A DNA stretch of 64,000 nt from Arthrobacter sp. SW1 (GTDB lineage: Bacteria > Actinomycetota > Actinomycetes > Actinomycetales > Micrococcaceae). Shown here one piece after another: positions 33,242-42,332 of this stretch; positions within the stretch are counted from its first letter, which is position 1; each line of letters begins with the position of its first letter. The stretch covers positions 62,001-126,000 of the forward strand of contig NZ_MJLT01000068.1 of assembly GCF_001766675.1 (NCBI RefSeq), in the 5' to 3' direction. A model generated the notes under the pieces. It was not told the DNA's origin, searched no databases, and saw nothing but the letters and a program-made list of their open reading frames with translations. Both the position numbers and the translations under genes were made by a program.

Positions 33242-33535
33242 ATGACTGTTTTCGCTGTTGAGTACGTGTACGACGCCGAATCCGCACCGGTGCGCGACGA
33301 GCACCGCCCGGCGCACCGCGCCTGGCTCGCGGAGCTTGCGGGGCAGGGAACCCTCCTGGCCTCCGGCCCCTACGCCGACGGATCCGGCGCCCTGCTGCTT
33401 TTCAGCGCGGCCGATGAAAGCGAACTGAACTCCATCCTGAAGCAGGATCCCTTCGCCGTTGCCCAAGGCCTGGCCAGCATCCGCACCAGCGCCTGGAACC
33501 CCGTGATCGGCGTCCTCGCCGCCCACGCCTCCTAA
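33242..33535 (+). CDS. YciI-family small protein
   Basis: Ninety-seven residues with the ferredoxin-like YciI/YCII fold: HRPAHRAWLAELAGQGTLLASGPYADGSGALLLFSAADESELNSILKQDPFA. The conserved His (HRPAHRAWL) and Asp of QDPF are present. The family includes dehydrochlorinase-like and stand-alone proteins of unknown role. It lies between rseP and ispG and appears to have its own leaderless promoter. Confidence 0.9.
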   Translation: MTVFAVEYVYDAESAPVRDEHRPAHRAWLAELAGQGTLLASGPYADGSGALLLFSAADESELNSILKQDPFAVAQGLASIRTSAWNPVIGVLAAHAS

Positions 33536-33579
33536 CGAACCACCCTCCCGTTCCACCCTCTTCACCCCAAGGAGTCCAC

Positions 33580-34746
33580 GTGACCTCGGTCAGCCTGGGA
33601 ATGCCGTCCGCCCCGCCACCCGTTCTTGCGCCGCGCCGCAAGACGCGCCAGATCAAGGTGGGGCCCGTGGGCGTCGGCTCCGATTCGCCCATCAGCGTGC
33701 AGTCGATGACCACCACCCCCACCACGGACATCAACGCCACGCTGCAGCAGATCGCCGAACTCACGGCCTCCGGCTGCGACATCGTCCGTGTCGCCTGCCC
33801 CTCCGCTGATGACGCTGAAGCGCTGCCCATCATTGCGAGGAAGTCCCAGATCCCGGTCATCGCGGACATCCACTTCCAGCCGAAGTACGTCTTCGCGGCG
33901 ATCGAAGCCGGCTGCGCCGCGGTGCGCGTGAACCCGGGCAACATCCGCAAGTTCGACGACCAGGTCAAGGAAATCGCCCAGGCCGCCAAGGACCACGGCA
34001 CGTCCATCCGCATCGGCGTGAACGCGGGCTCCCTGGAGCCGGGCATCCTGAAGAAGTACGGCAAGGCCACCCCGGAAGCCCTGGTGGAGTCCGCCGTCTG
34101 GGAAGCTTCCCTGTTCGAGGAACACGGCTTCCGCGACTTCAAGATCTCGGTCAAGCACAACGACCCCGTGGTCATGGTTGCGGCCTACGAGATGCTCGCC
34201 GAACAGGGCGACTGGCCGCTGCACCTTGGCGTCACCGAAGCCGGCCCCGCCTTCCAGGGCACCATCAAGTCGGCCACGGCCTTCGGTGCCCTCCTGTCCA
34301 AGGGCATCGGCGACACCATCCGCGTGTCCCTGTCGGCCCCGCCGGTGGAGGAAATCAAGGTCGGCAACCAGATCCTGCAGTCGCTGAACCTGCGCCCCCG
34401 CAAGCTCGAGATTGTGTCCTGCCCGTCCTGCGGCCGCGCCCAGGTGGACGTGTACACGCTCGCCGAACAGGTCACTGCCGGCCTGGAAGGCATGGAGGTT
34501 CCGCTGCGCGTGGCCGTCATGGGTTGCGTGGTGAACGGCCCGGGCGAGGCCCGCGAAGCCGACCTCGGCGTCGCCTCCGGCAACGGCAAGGGCCAGATCT
34601 TTGTGAAGGGCGAAGTCATCAAGACCGTGCCCGAGAGCCAAATTGTTGAGACACTGATCGAAGAGGCCATGCGTATCGCTGAAGAGATGGGGGAGGCCGA
34701 TGGCGAAGATGCTGTCAAGGGTAGCCCCGTGGTTAGCGTCTCGTAA
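33580..34746 (+). CDS. ispG: 4-hydroxy-3-methylbut-2-enyl diphosphate synthase (flavodoxin-type)
   Basis: Iron-sulfur enzyme of the MEP pathway (GcpE), making HMBPP from MEcPP. The 388 residues begin with the TIM-barrel part (KVGPVGVGSDSPISVQSMTTTPT). The C-terminal [4Fe-4S] domain has cysteines in CPSCGRAQVD and GCVVNGPGEA. GTG 33580 is preceded by AAGGAG. The following GNAT gene begins inside its last 47 bp. Confidence 0.97.
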   Translation: MTSVSLGMPSAPPPVLAPRRKTRQIKVGPVGVGSDSPISVQSMTTTPTTDINATLQQIAELTASGCDIVRVACPSADDAEALPIIARKSQIPVIADIHFQPKYVFAAIEAGCAAVRVNPGNIRKFDDQVKEIAQAAKDHGTSIRIGVNAGSLEPGILKKYGKATPEALVESAVWEASLFEEHGFRDFKISVKHNDPVVMVAAYEMLAEQGDWPLHLGVTEAGPAFQGTIKSATAFGALLSKGIGDTIRVSLSAPPVEEIKVGNQILQSLNLRPRKLEIVSCPSCGRAQVDVYTLAEQVTAGLEGMEVPLRVAVMGCVVNGPGEAREADLGVASGNGKGQIFVKGEVIKTVPESQIVETLIEEAMRIAEEMGEADGEDAVKGSPVVSVS

Positions 34747-35593
34747 CGGGACTGCGCCGGACGGAATTTCCGTCCGGCTGCTTGAGGGCGCCGACACGGC
34801 GCAGCTGCGTGCGCTCGCGTTGGAAGACCCCGTGGCGAATGTGTTCATTCTGTCCCAGCTCGGGTCCCACGGGAGTGCCTCGCCGACGGCCGCGGGCGCC
34901 CGGATTTTCGGAGCGTTCGACGGCGGCACCCTCCTGGGTGCCTGCTGGGCCGGGGCGAACCTCGTGCCGGTCCAGCTCGATCCCGGCCTCGCCCCGTATG
35001 TCGCCGAGGCGATACACCGGGCCGGGCGGCGCTACGCCTCGATTTTCGGCCCGGCGGAGACGGTCCTGGCGCTGCATGCAGCACTGGAACCGCACGGCCA
35101 CCTGGCGCATGAGGTCCGGGCCGAGCAACCGTTGATGGCCATCACCGGCGATCCCGTGGTGCCGGCGAACCCGGACCTTGGCTTCGGGGACATGGCGGAC
35201 TTCGAACTGATCCTGCCCGCCTGTGCCGCCATGTTCGAAGAGGAAGTGGGCTATTCGCCGTTCCTCGGCGGCGAGGACTTCTACAGCCGGCGCGTGGCCG
35301 GGCTGATCCGGCAGGGCCACTCCCTGGTGCATATCGACCACGGCAAGGTGCTCTTCAAAGCCGAACTCGGGGCGGTGACTCCCGAGGTGAGCCAGGTGCA
35401 GGGCGTCTGGCTCAATCCCGAAATCCGCGGGCGGGGCCTGAGCGCCGGCTACATGGCCGCCGTCGTGATCCTTGCCCGGAGGTTCGCCCCGGTCACCAGC
35501 CTGTACGTCAACCACTACAACCTGCGTGCCCGGGCCAGCTATGAGCGCGTGGGCTTCGAGCAGCTCGGAACTTTTGCCACGGTGCTTTACTGA
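34700..35593 (+). CDS. GNAT-family acetyltransferase with DUF4081 domain
   Basis: The 297-residue protein has an N-terminal DUF4081 region (about 25-140) and a C-terminal GNAT domain (about 170-297) with the acetyl-CoA loop GVWLNPEIRGRGLSAGYMAAVV and the YNLRARASYERVGF motif. Substrate unknown. Its ATG lies 47 bp inside ispG behind a good GGGGAGG, so the overlap is real. The pairing of ispG with this family recurs in actinobacteria. Confidence 0.88.
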   Translation: MAKMLSRVAPWLASRNGTAPDGISVRLLEGADTAQLRALALEDPVANVFILSQLGSHGSASPTAAGARIFGAFDGGTLLGACWAGANLVPVQLDPGLAPYVAEAIHRAGRRYASIFGPAETVLALHAALEPHGHLAHEVRAEQPLMAITGDPVVPANPDLGFGDMADFELILPACAAMFEEEVGYSPFLGGEDFYSRRVAGLIRQGHSLVHIDHGKVLFKAELGAVTPEVSQVQGVWLNPEIRGRGLSAGYMAAVVILARRFAPVTSLYVNHYNLRARASYERVGFEQLGTFATVLY

Positions 35594-35722
35594 CAGAGCT
35601 TTACTGACGGACTCGTTACGGATCATCCCCGACTTTACAAGGCGCTTTGTGCGGCGTGGTTTACCCTGTCCCGCGGGGGACACTCGCATACCCAGCAGAA
35701 CCGCAACCTCATCGGGGAGTCC

Positions 35723-36463
35723 ATGAAGAACGCACGTCGCATTGTCCTGGCAGTTTCTGCTGCCGCCGTCCTGTCCGTCACGGCCTGCTCCGCACCCGCC
35801 CCGTCGGCGTCCCCCGAAGCGCAGGCCCAGCCGGTCCAGCTCCCGCTCCAGGAGAGCGCCGCCTTCAAGAAGCGCACCGAGGCCGAACTTACCGCCCTGC
35901 TCAAGGCCGCCAAGGACGCGGACGGCAAGCCTTTCACGGTGATGCCCGCCGCCCAGCTGAAGAAGGGCGTCGACGCTGCAAAGTCCATGGCCTCCTCCAC
36001 CAAGGTGACTCCGGCGGAATGCGCCAGTGCCAGCGCGAGCTTCTCCGGCGGTCTCCAGGCCCTCACGGGGGCAAGCTACGCGGCCGCGACCTCCCCGGCC
36101 AACAAGCAGGGTGTCCCGGCCCAGACCATCAGCCTGGTATCCGGCCTGAGTGAGGAACAACTCAACGCCGATCTCGAAAAGAACGCCACCCAGGCCGAGA
36201 AGTGCAAGAACGTGACTGTCGAGGTCATGGGCCAGAAGGTGGAAGCTTCCGTGGAGAAGCTTGACGTCGCATCGGCTGTTCCGGGTGCCATCGCCCTCAA
36301 GACCGTCACCAAGAGCGGGGCCGGCGAAAGCACCCAGCTCCTCGTGGCGGCGGTCAAGGGCGGAGTAGCCTTGTCGAGCCTTTACGTCAGCACCGGCGAT
36401 GCTGCCGAAGAGCTCAAGAAGGCGGCTGCCACCTTGGACACCGTGGCGGCGGGAATCAAGTAG
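35723..36463 (+). CDS. Lipoprotein, first of a tandem duplicated pair
   Basis: Secreted lipoprotein of 246 residues with a clear signal peptide and lipobox (LSVTAC, lipidated C22). The mature part is a low-complexity linker followed by one alpha/beta domain containing TPAECAS and QAEKCKNV, two cysteines conserved in the paralogue and likely disulfide-bonded. It is reminiscent of PknH-like sensor domains of actinobacterial lipoproteins, but I cannot assign a family firmly. GGGGAG precedes the ATG. Confidence 0.82.
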   Translation: MKNARRIVLAVSAAAVLSVTACSAPAPSASPEAQAQPVQLPLQESAAFKKRTEAELTALLKAAKDADGKPFTVMPAAQLKKGVDAAKSMASSTKVTPAECASASASFSGGLQALTGASYAAATSPANKQGVPAQTISLVSGLSEEQLNADLEKNATQAEKCKNVTVEVMGQKVEASVEKLDVASAVPGAIALKTVTKSGAGESTQLLVAAVKGGVALSSLYVSTGDAAEELKKAAATLDTVAAGIK

Positions 36464-36646
36464 CGTTCACCGCCAGGGCCGCCCGGTGGCTGGTCTGCCG
36501 GGACGGCCCGTGACGGGACCGTAGCCGCCGCCTGGCAATGGGGAGTTCTGCCCGTCGCCCGCGGAACAGAACGTCCAACGATTGGAATAGTCTGGACCGC
36601 GGGAGCGCCTGCTCCTTCCTGAACCGTAACCTCACCGGGGGAACCT

Positions 36647-37348
36647 ATGAAGAACGCACGTCGCATTGTCCTTGCCTTGTCCGCAGCCGCCGCACTCTCT
36701 GTTACCGCTTGTTCCGCTCCGGCCCAGCAGCCCTCCGGGCAGAACGCCGCAGCATTCAAGAAATACAGCGAAGCCGAGCTGACGGCCCTCCTTGAACAGG
36801 CAAAGGACTCCGAGGGCAAGGCCCTCACCGTCATGCCTGCGGCGGAACTGAAGAAGGGCCTCGAACTGACCAAGTCGATGGCGGCCAGCACCAAGGTCAC
36901 CCCTGCCGAATGCGCTTCCTCGAACGTGACGGGCGGGCTCCAGGCCCTGTCCGGCGCCACCGCTGCCGCTGCCACCTCGGCGCCCGACGCCACCGGAGTG
37001 CCCCTCGAAACGGTCAGCCTCGTCTCCGGCCTGAGCGAAGACGCCCTCACCGGCGACGTCGACAAGATGAAGGAGCAGGCCGAGAAGTGCAAGGCCGTGA
37101 CGATCGAGGTCGCCGGCCAGAAGGTCGAAGCGGGCTTCGAACCGATTGAGATCTCCTCGGAAACGCCCGGCGCTGTCGCCATCAAGTCGACCACCAAGGC
37201 ATCCGGCGCGGAAAGCACTCAGGTCATCGTTGCCGCAGTGAAGGGCGGCGTGGCCGTGTCCAGTGTGTACGTCAGCACCGGCAGCGCCGAGGCTGACGCC
37301 AAGAAGGCCGTGGCCACCCTCGACTCCGTGGCAGCACTCATCAAGTAG
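36647..37348 (+). CDS. Lipoprotein, second of a tandem duplicated pair
   Basis: Paralogue of the preceding gene, 233 residues, with a nearly identical signal peptide (MKNARRIVLA then LSAAAALSVTAC, lipidated C22). Shared blocks include AAFKK, EAELTALL, AAELKKG, STKVTPAECAS, SLVSGLSE, GQKVEA and AAVKGGVA..SVYVSTG. The 5' untranslated segment (CCTCACCGGGGGAACCTATG versus CCTCATCGGGGAGTCCATG) is duplicated too. Its own -10 candidate TAGTCT is at 36588-36593. Confidence 0.82.
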   Translation: MKNARRIVLALSAAAALSVTACSAPAQQPSGQNAAAFKKYSEAELTALLEQAKDSEGKALTVMPAAELKKGLELTKSMAASTKVTPAECASSNVTGGLQALSGATAAAATSAPDATGVPLETVSLVSGLSEDALTGDVDKMKEQAEKCKAVTIEVAGQKVEAGFEPIEISSETPGAVAIKSTTKASGAESTQVIVAAVKGGVAVSSVYVSTGSAEADAKKAVATLDSVAALIK

Positions 37349-37384
37349 CCCCCGGCCCGAACCACGCCCCGGGCGTCCGGCCCC

Positions 37385-38032
37385 TCACGGTTCCTTGGAA
37401 GAATCCTCTTCCAACGGCTCCGCGAGGTAGCGCCGGATGTTCGGGGCGATCATCTTGACCACCTCGTCCGGGGCCGCCGAGGCCAAGGGCTCCAAACGGA
37501 TCACGTAGCGGACCAGCATGAGCCCCACCACCTGTGTGGCCACGAGGTTGCCGCGCAGGGCACGTTCCGCGGGGCTTCCGGGCAAGCCGTCCATGATTCT
37601 TTGCAGGATGGTCCGGGAGACCAGCTCGCGCAACAGGGCCGTCTTGGCCTTGGACCCGATGGTGCCGCGCAGGAACGCCACCAGGCTGTGTTGTGCCGGG
37701 CTTTCCCACAGACGCAGCACGGCCAGCACGATTTCCTCGGCACGCCGCGCGGGGTCGGGGGAGCTGACGCCGGAAAGGACCTGGACCGGATCCGCCGGCA
37801 GGTCCACGCTGAAGGCGAAAAGTTCGTCTTTGCCTTTGAAGTAATGATGGACCAGGGCAGGGTCCACTCCGGCCTCGCGGGCCACCTGCCGCAGGCTGGT
37901 GCCGTCGAAGCCATGCTCGGCGAACAGCCTGCGCGCCGCCGCCAGGATGGCCGCACGGGAATCGTTTGCTCCGCCGCGCCGGCCGCGGCGGCCTGCGGGA
38001 GCATCGGCAGGTACCGGAAGCTGGCCGCTCAT
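37385..38032 (-). CDS. TetR-family regulator of the ABC exporter operon
   Basis: Repressor of 215 residues. HTH: RAAILAAARRLFAEHGFDGTSLRQVAREAGVDPALVHHYFKGKDELFAFSV; the C-terminal ligand domain ends with acidic residues. Start ATG 38032 overlaps the stop of the upstream permease gene (ATGA), so it is the third gene of the ABC operon. The perfect palindrome at 39591-39614, just before the ATPase gene, is its most likely operator, giving autoregulation. Confidence 0.9.
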   Translation of the reverse strand: MSGQLPVPADAPAGRRGRRGGANDSRAAILAAARRLFAEHGFDGTSLRQVAREAGVDPALVHHYFKGKDELFAFSVDLPADPVQVLSGVSSPDPARRAEEIVLAVLRLWESPAQHSLVAFLRGTIGSKAKTALLRELVSRTILQRIMDGLPGSPAERALRGNLVATQVVGLMLVRYVIRLEPLASAAPDEVVKMIAPNIRRYLAEPLEEDSSKEP

Positions 38033-38784
38033 CGGGTCTGACGCCGCAGGGTCAGGGATGCCAGGACAAGAACCACAAGCACAATGATGCCAATGGTCGT
38101 CGCGTCGTCCCACATCAAGCGGGTGGCTTCCTCGTTCGTGGCGATTTCCTTGAGCGCATCCACCGAGAACGTCAGCGGCAGCACGTTGGAAATGTTCTCC
38201 AGCACCTCATTCATCTGCTCCCGCGGCACGAACAGGCCGCACAGCAGGATCTGCGGAACCACCACCACGGGCATGAACTGCACGGCCTGGAACTCGGTCC
38301 TGGCAAACGCAGAGCACAGCAGGCCCAGCGCCACCCCCAGCACCGCGTTGATCACGGCGATCATCACCACGTAGCCCGGGCTGCCTTTGATGTCGAGGTT
38401 GAACACCCAATACGCCACTGCCGTCGCGACCAGCGACTGCAAGGCGGCCATGACCGAGAACGCGATCGCATAGCCGAACAGCAGGTCCGCCTTGTGGATC
38501 GGCGTCGTCAGCAGGCGCTCGAGGGTCCCGGTGGTCCGTTCGCGCAGCATGGTGATCGAGGTGACCAGGAACATCACCACGAAGGGGAAGATCGCCAGCA
38601 TCATGAGGCCCACGCGGTCGAAGGTGCGGGGCATGCCCGGAGGCAGCGTCTCGTTTTCGAACAGGTAGTAGACGGCGGTCAGCAGCAGGGCCGGGACCAC
38701 CAGGATCAGGGCGATGCTGCGGTGGTCGTGGCGCAGCTGCTCCAGGACCCGGCGGCTGGTCGCCAGCATCATCCGGGGGTTCAT
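38029..38784 (-). CDS. ABC-2 type transporter permease
   Basis: Membrane half of an exporter, 251 residues with six membrane segments. The family pattern is clear: N-terminal TM1, the coupling-helix region FPFVVMFLVTSITMLRERTTGTLERLLTTPI, paired helices, and a PLTFSVDALKEIA stretch before the last TM. The start at 38784 overlaps the ATPase stop (TGATG). Likely substrates are drugs or lipids, not readable from sequence. Confidence 0.93.
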   Translation of the reverse strand: MNPRMMLATSRRVLEQLRHDHRSIALILVVPALLLTAVYYLFENETLPPGMPRTFDRVGLMMLAIFPFVVMFLVTSITMLRERTTGTLERLLTTPIHKADLLFGYAIAFSVMAALQSLVATAVAYWVFNLDIKGSPGYVVMIAVINAVLGVALGLLCSAFARTEFQAVQFMPVVVVPQILLCGLFVPREQMNEVLENISNVLPLTFSVDALKEIATNEEATRLMWDDATTIGIIVLVVLVLASLTLRRQTR

Positions 38785-39575
38785 CACGCAACCTGGCTTT
38801 CGTTGTGGTTCCGGCCGGGGCGGCCCTCCGCCTCCCGGATCAGGTGCAGGAACGCCTGTTCGAGGTCTGCGCTGTGGCCGCGTTCGCCGAGTTCCGCCGG
38901 TGTGAGGCCGGCCATCAGCTCGCCGTTGCGCAACAGCAGCAGGGACGAACAGTGCGAGGCTTCCTCCATTACATGGCTGGAGACGAGCAGGGCGGTGCCG
39001 GACTCGGCCATCGCCGCGAAGCGTTCCCACAGCTCGGCACGCAGCACGGGGTCCAGGCCCACGGTGGGTTCATCGAGCACCAGCAGCTTGGGCTTTGCAA
39101 CCAAAGCGCATGCCAGCGACACCCGGCTGAACTGCCCGCCGGACAGGTCCGCGGTGCGCTGCCGGGCGAAGTCCGTGAGCCCGACGGCGGCAATCGCCTC
39201 TGCGGTGCCGGCCGCCGTCGCGCGGTGCATCGCCCCGAAATACCTGACGTTCGCTTCGACGCTCAGGTCGGGATAGACGCTGGGGGACTGGGTGACGTAC
39301 CCGACCTCGTGCCGCAGGGCGGCGGAGCCGGCTGGCTTGCCGAGGACGGTGACCGTTCCCGAGGAGATCCGTTGCGCACCGACGATGGCGCGCATGAGCG
39401 TGGTCTTTCCGCTGCCGGAGGGGCCGAGCAGGCCGGTGATCCGGCCGGCGTCGATGGTGAAATCCAGGCCGCGCAGGATCTTTGTCCGGCCTCGGGTGAC
39501 GTGAAGATCCCTGGCCAGGACGGCCGGTCCGGGGCCGGGCTGCTCCGCTGCGTGCCGGGCTGTTCGATTAATCAT
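38784..39575 (-). CDS. ABC transporter ATP-binding protein
   Basis: Nucleotide-binding subunit of 263 residues. Walker A GPSGSGKT, Q-loop YVTQSPSVYPDLSV, signature LSGGQFSRVSLA, Walker B LLVLDEPTVGLDP and H-loop SSHVMEEA are all intact. Start ATG 39575 follows GGAGG at good spacing. It heads the ATPase-permease-TetR operon directly downstream of the palindromic operator. Confidence 0.95.
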   Translation of the reverse strand: MINRTARHAAEQPGPGPAVLARDLHVTRGRTKILRGLDFTIDAGRITGLLGPSGSGKTTLMRAIVGAQRISSGTVTVLGKPAGSAALRHEVGYVTQSPSVYPDLSVEANVRYFGAMHRATAAGTAEAIAAVGLTDFARQRTADLSGGQFSRVSLACALVAKPKLLVLDEPTVGLDPVLRAELWERFAAMAESGTALLVSSHVMEEASHCSSLLLLRNGELMAGLTPAELGERGHSADLEQAFLHLIREAEGRPGRNHNESQVA

Positions 39576-39590
39576 GGCAACCTCCACGAA

Positions 39591-39614
39591 TGAATTCATC
39601 ACCTGATGAATTCA
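39591..39614. promoter_or_regulatory. Perfect 24-bp palindrome, TetR operator candidate
   Basis: Eleven-base arms TGAATTCATCA and TGATGAATTCA flank a CC centre without mismatch. It starts 16 bp before the ABC ATPase ATG and lies about 100 bp from proS on the other side. AT-rich arms stand out strongly from the GC-rich surroundings. Confidence 0.75.
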
Positions 39615-39717
39615 AGGTAGGCGCGTGTCTGTCTGCCGTCAATGGCCCCTGCGGGCAGCCGGTAGATTAGTACACAGTAGTTTTAGCCATCCCTTGCCAC
39701 AGAAACGGATTCTGCCC

Positions 39718-41529
39718 GTGGTCGTTCGCCTCTCCCAGCTGTTCCTGCGCACCTTGCGTGAAGATCCCGTCGACGCCGAGGTCGCCAGCCACAAGCTGCT
39801 CGTCCGTGCGGGCTACATCCGCCGCGCCGCCCCCGGCATCTACACCTGGCTGCCGCTGGGCCTGAGCGTGCTGCGCAAGGTCGAACAGATCATCCGTGAG
39901 GAAATGGCCGCCATCGGTGCCCAGGAAGTGCACTTCCCGGCCCTGCTGCCCAAGGAACCCTACGAGGCCACCAACCGCTGGACCGAATATGGCGACGGCA
40001 TCTTCCGCCTGAAGGACCGCAAGGACGCGGACTACCTGCTGGCGCCCACGCACGAGGAAATGTTCACCCTCCTGGTCAAGGACCTGTACTCCTCGTACAA
40101 GGACCTGCCCCTGAGCATCTACCAGATCCAGAACAAGTACCGCGATGAAGCCCGCCCGCGGGCCGGCCTGCTCCGCGGCCGCGAGTTCATCATGAAGGAC
40201 TCCTACTCTTTCGACGTGGACGACGCCGGCCTGGACGCCAGCTACGCCGCGCACCGCGCCGCCTACATCCGCATCTTCGAGCGCCTCGGCCTCGAGGTTG
40301 TTCCGGTCGCCGCTACCGCCGGCGCCATGGGCGGTTCCAAGAGCGAGGAATTCCTGCACCCCACCGAGATCGGCGAGGACACCTTCGTGCGCTCCGCCGG
40401 CGGCTACGCGGCCAACGTGGAAGCCGTCACCACGGTCGCGCCCGAGCCGATCGACTTCAGCAACGCGCCCGCGGCCCGCGTCCTGGACACCCCGGACACG
40501 CCCACCATCGACACCCTCGTCACGGCGTCGAACGTGCTCGCCCCGCGCAGCGAGGCCGACGGCGGCGCGTGGACTGCCGCGGACACCCTCAAGAACGTCG
40601 TGCTCGCCGTAACGCTGCCCACCGGTGAACGCCAGCTCGTCGTCATCGGCGTTCCCGGCGACCGTGCCGTGGACCTCAAGCGCGTCGAAGCCAACATCGG
40701 CGCCTTCCTGCCGGTCGCCGGCGAGATCGGCCTGGAAGCAGCCAACGACGACGACCTCAAGAAGCAGCCCCTCATCGTCAAGGGCTACCTCGGCCCCGGC
40801 CTCACGCTGGACGAACCCCTCCTGGGCAGCGAGAGCGCCACCAAGCTCCTGTACCTCGTTGATCCCCGCGTTGTCAGCGGCACCACCTGGATCACCGGAG
40901 CCAACGAAGCCGGCAAGCACGTCTACGACCTGGTGGCCGGGCGCGACTTCAGCTGGGACGGCGTCATCGAATGCACCGAGGTGCGCGAAGGCGATCCCGC
41001 CCCGGACGGCAGCGGCCCCCTGGAGCTGGCCCGCGGCATCGAGATGGGCCACATCTTCCAGCTTGGCCGCAAGTACGCCGAGGCCCTGGACCTGAAGGTC
41101 CTGGACCAGAACGGCAAGCAGGTGGTGGTGACCATGGGCTCCTACGGCGTGGGCGTGACCCGTGCCGTGGCGGCCCTGGCCGAATCCAACAACGACGACC
41201 GCGGCCTGATCTGGCCGCGTTCCGTGGCACCGGCCGATGTCCACGTGGTGGCCGTCGGCCGCGGCGAGGAAATCTTCGAAGCTGCAGAGAAGCTCTCCGC
41301 CGAGCTCGAAGCAGCCGGCCTGGACGTCATCTACGACGACCGGCCCAAGGTTTCCCCCGGCGTGAAGTTCGGCGACGCGGAACTCGTAGGCGTGCCCACC
41401 ATCCTCGCCGTCGGCAAGGGCCTGGCGAACGGCGTGGTGGAGGTCAAGGACCGTCGCAGCGGCGAGGCCGAGGACGTCGCCGTCGAAAAGGCCGTGGACT
41501 ACGTGGTCAACGCCGTCCGCCAGAAGTGA
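39718..41529 (+). CDS. proS: Prolyl-tRNA synthetase (bacterial type)
   Basis: Charges tRNA-Pro. The GTG at 39718 gives 603 residues starting MVVRLSQLFLRTLREDP, matching the family N-terminus; the open frame extends further upstream but that part is not conserved. Class II motifs are in place: RAGYIRRAAPGIYTWLPLG, motif 2 YRDEARPRAGLLRGREFIMKD, and motif 3 near SYGVGVTRAVAALAE. An INS editing domain lies between (about 220-400), and a C-terminal anticodon domain contains VSPGVKFGDAELVGVPT. The Shine-Dalgarno is weak. Confidence 0.96.
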   Translation: MVVRLSQLFLRTLREDPVDAEVASHKLLVRAGYIRRAAPGIYTWLPLGLSVLRKVEQIIREEMAAIGAQEVHFPALLPKEPYEATNRWTEYGDGIFRLKDRKDADYLLAPTHEEMFTLLVKDLYSSYKDLPLSIYQIQNKYRDEARPRAGLLRGREFIMKDSYSFDVDDAGLDASYAAHRAAYIRIFERLGLEVVPVAATAGAMGGSKSEEFLHPTEIGEDTFVRSAGGYAANVEAVTTVAPEPIDFSNAPAARVLDTPDTPTIDTLVTASNVLAPRSEADGGAWTAADTLKNVVLAVTLPTGERQLVVIGVPGDRAVDLKRVEANIGAFLPVAGEIGLEAANDDDLKKQPLIVKGYLGPGLTLDEPLLGSESATKLLYLVDPRVVSGTTWITGANEAGKHVYDLVAGRDFSWDGVIECTEVREGDPAPDGSGPLELARGIEMGHIFQLGRKYAEALDLKVLDQNGKQVVVTMGSYGVGVTRAVAALAESNNDDRGLIWPRSVAPADVHVVAVGRGEEIFEAAEKLSAELEAAGLDVIYDDRPKVSPGVKFGDAELVGVPTILAVGKGLANGVVEVKDRRSGEAEDVAVEKAVDYVVNAVRQK

Positions 41530-42317
41530 TTTCCGGCTTCGAATCCATCGAGGCCGCCACGCTCCTGATGATCGTGGTGGCCGGATTCGCCGCAGGCTGG
41601 GTTGACGCCGTGGTGGGCGGCGGGGGACTGATCCAGCTCCCCGCCCTCCTCCTGGTTCCCGGCATCACCCCGGTCCAGGCGTTGGCCACCAACAAGATGG
41701 GCTCCATCTTCGGCACCGCCACGAGCGCCACCACCTACTACCGGCGGGTCGGCCCGGACCTGAAAACGGCCGTGCCGATGGCGGTGATCGCCCTCGCCGG
41801 AAGCTTCGGCGGGGCGCTGCTCGCGGCGAACCTGCCGGCGTCGGTCTTCAAGCCGATCATTGTGGTGGCGCTCGTCGTCGTCGCGCTGTTCACCGCCTTC
41901 CGGCCGAACGCCGGCGAGCTCACCGCCCTCCGGCACGACGGCCACAAGCACTACGTGGTTGCCTGCCTGATCGGTGCGGTGATCGGTTTCTACGACGGGC
42001 TGATCGGCCCCGGTACGGGCTCCTTCCTGGTGATCGCCCTCGTCTCGGCGATGGGCTACGCCTTCCTCGAAGCCAGTGCCAAGGCCAAGATCGTCAACAT
42101 GGCCACCAATGCCGGTGCGCTGCTGTTCTTCCTGCCGCACGGCTCGCTGCTCTGGGGTGTAGGACTGCTGTTGGGCGCCGCCAACATGGCAGGCGGCTAC
42201 CTGGGCGCCCGCACCGCGGTGAAGAAGGGAAGCAAGTTTGTCCGCGCGGTCTTCCTCCTGGTGGTTGCCGCGCTGATCATCAAGCTCAGCATCGACGTCT
42301 GGCAGGATCTCGCCTGA
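41526..42317 (+). CDS. TSUP/TauE-SafE family permease
   Basis: Membrane protein of 263 residues with about eight segments in two homologous halves, as in sulfite/organosulfonate exporters. Conserved parts are GWVDAVVGGGGLIQLPALLL near the N-terminus and GFYDGLIGPGTGSFLVIAL in the second half. The GTG 41526 overlaps the proS stop (GTGA). The substrate is unknown. Confidence 0.88.
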   Translation: MISGFESIEAATLLMIVVAGFAAGWVDAVVGGGGLIQLPALLLVPGITPVQALATNKMGSIFGTATSATTYYRRVGPDLKTAVPMAVIALAGSFGGALLAANLPASVFKPIIVVALVVVALFTAFRPNAGELTALRHDGHKHYVVACLIGAVIGFYDGLIGPGTGSFLVIALVSAMGYAFLEASAKAKIVNMATNAGALLFFLPHGSLLWGVGLLLGAANMAGGYLGARTAVKKGSKFVRAVFLLVVAALIIKLSIDVWQDLA

Positions 42318-42332
42318 AGGCCGCCCGTGCCG

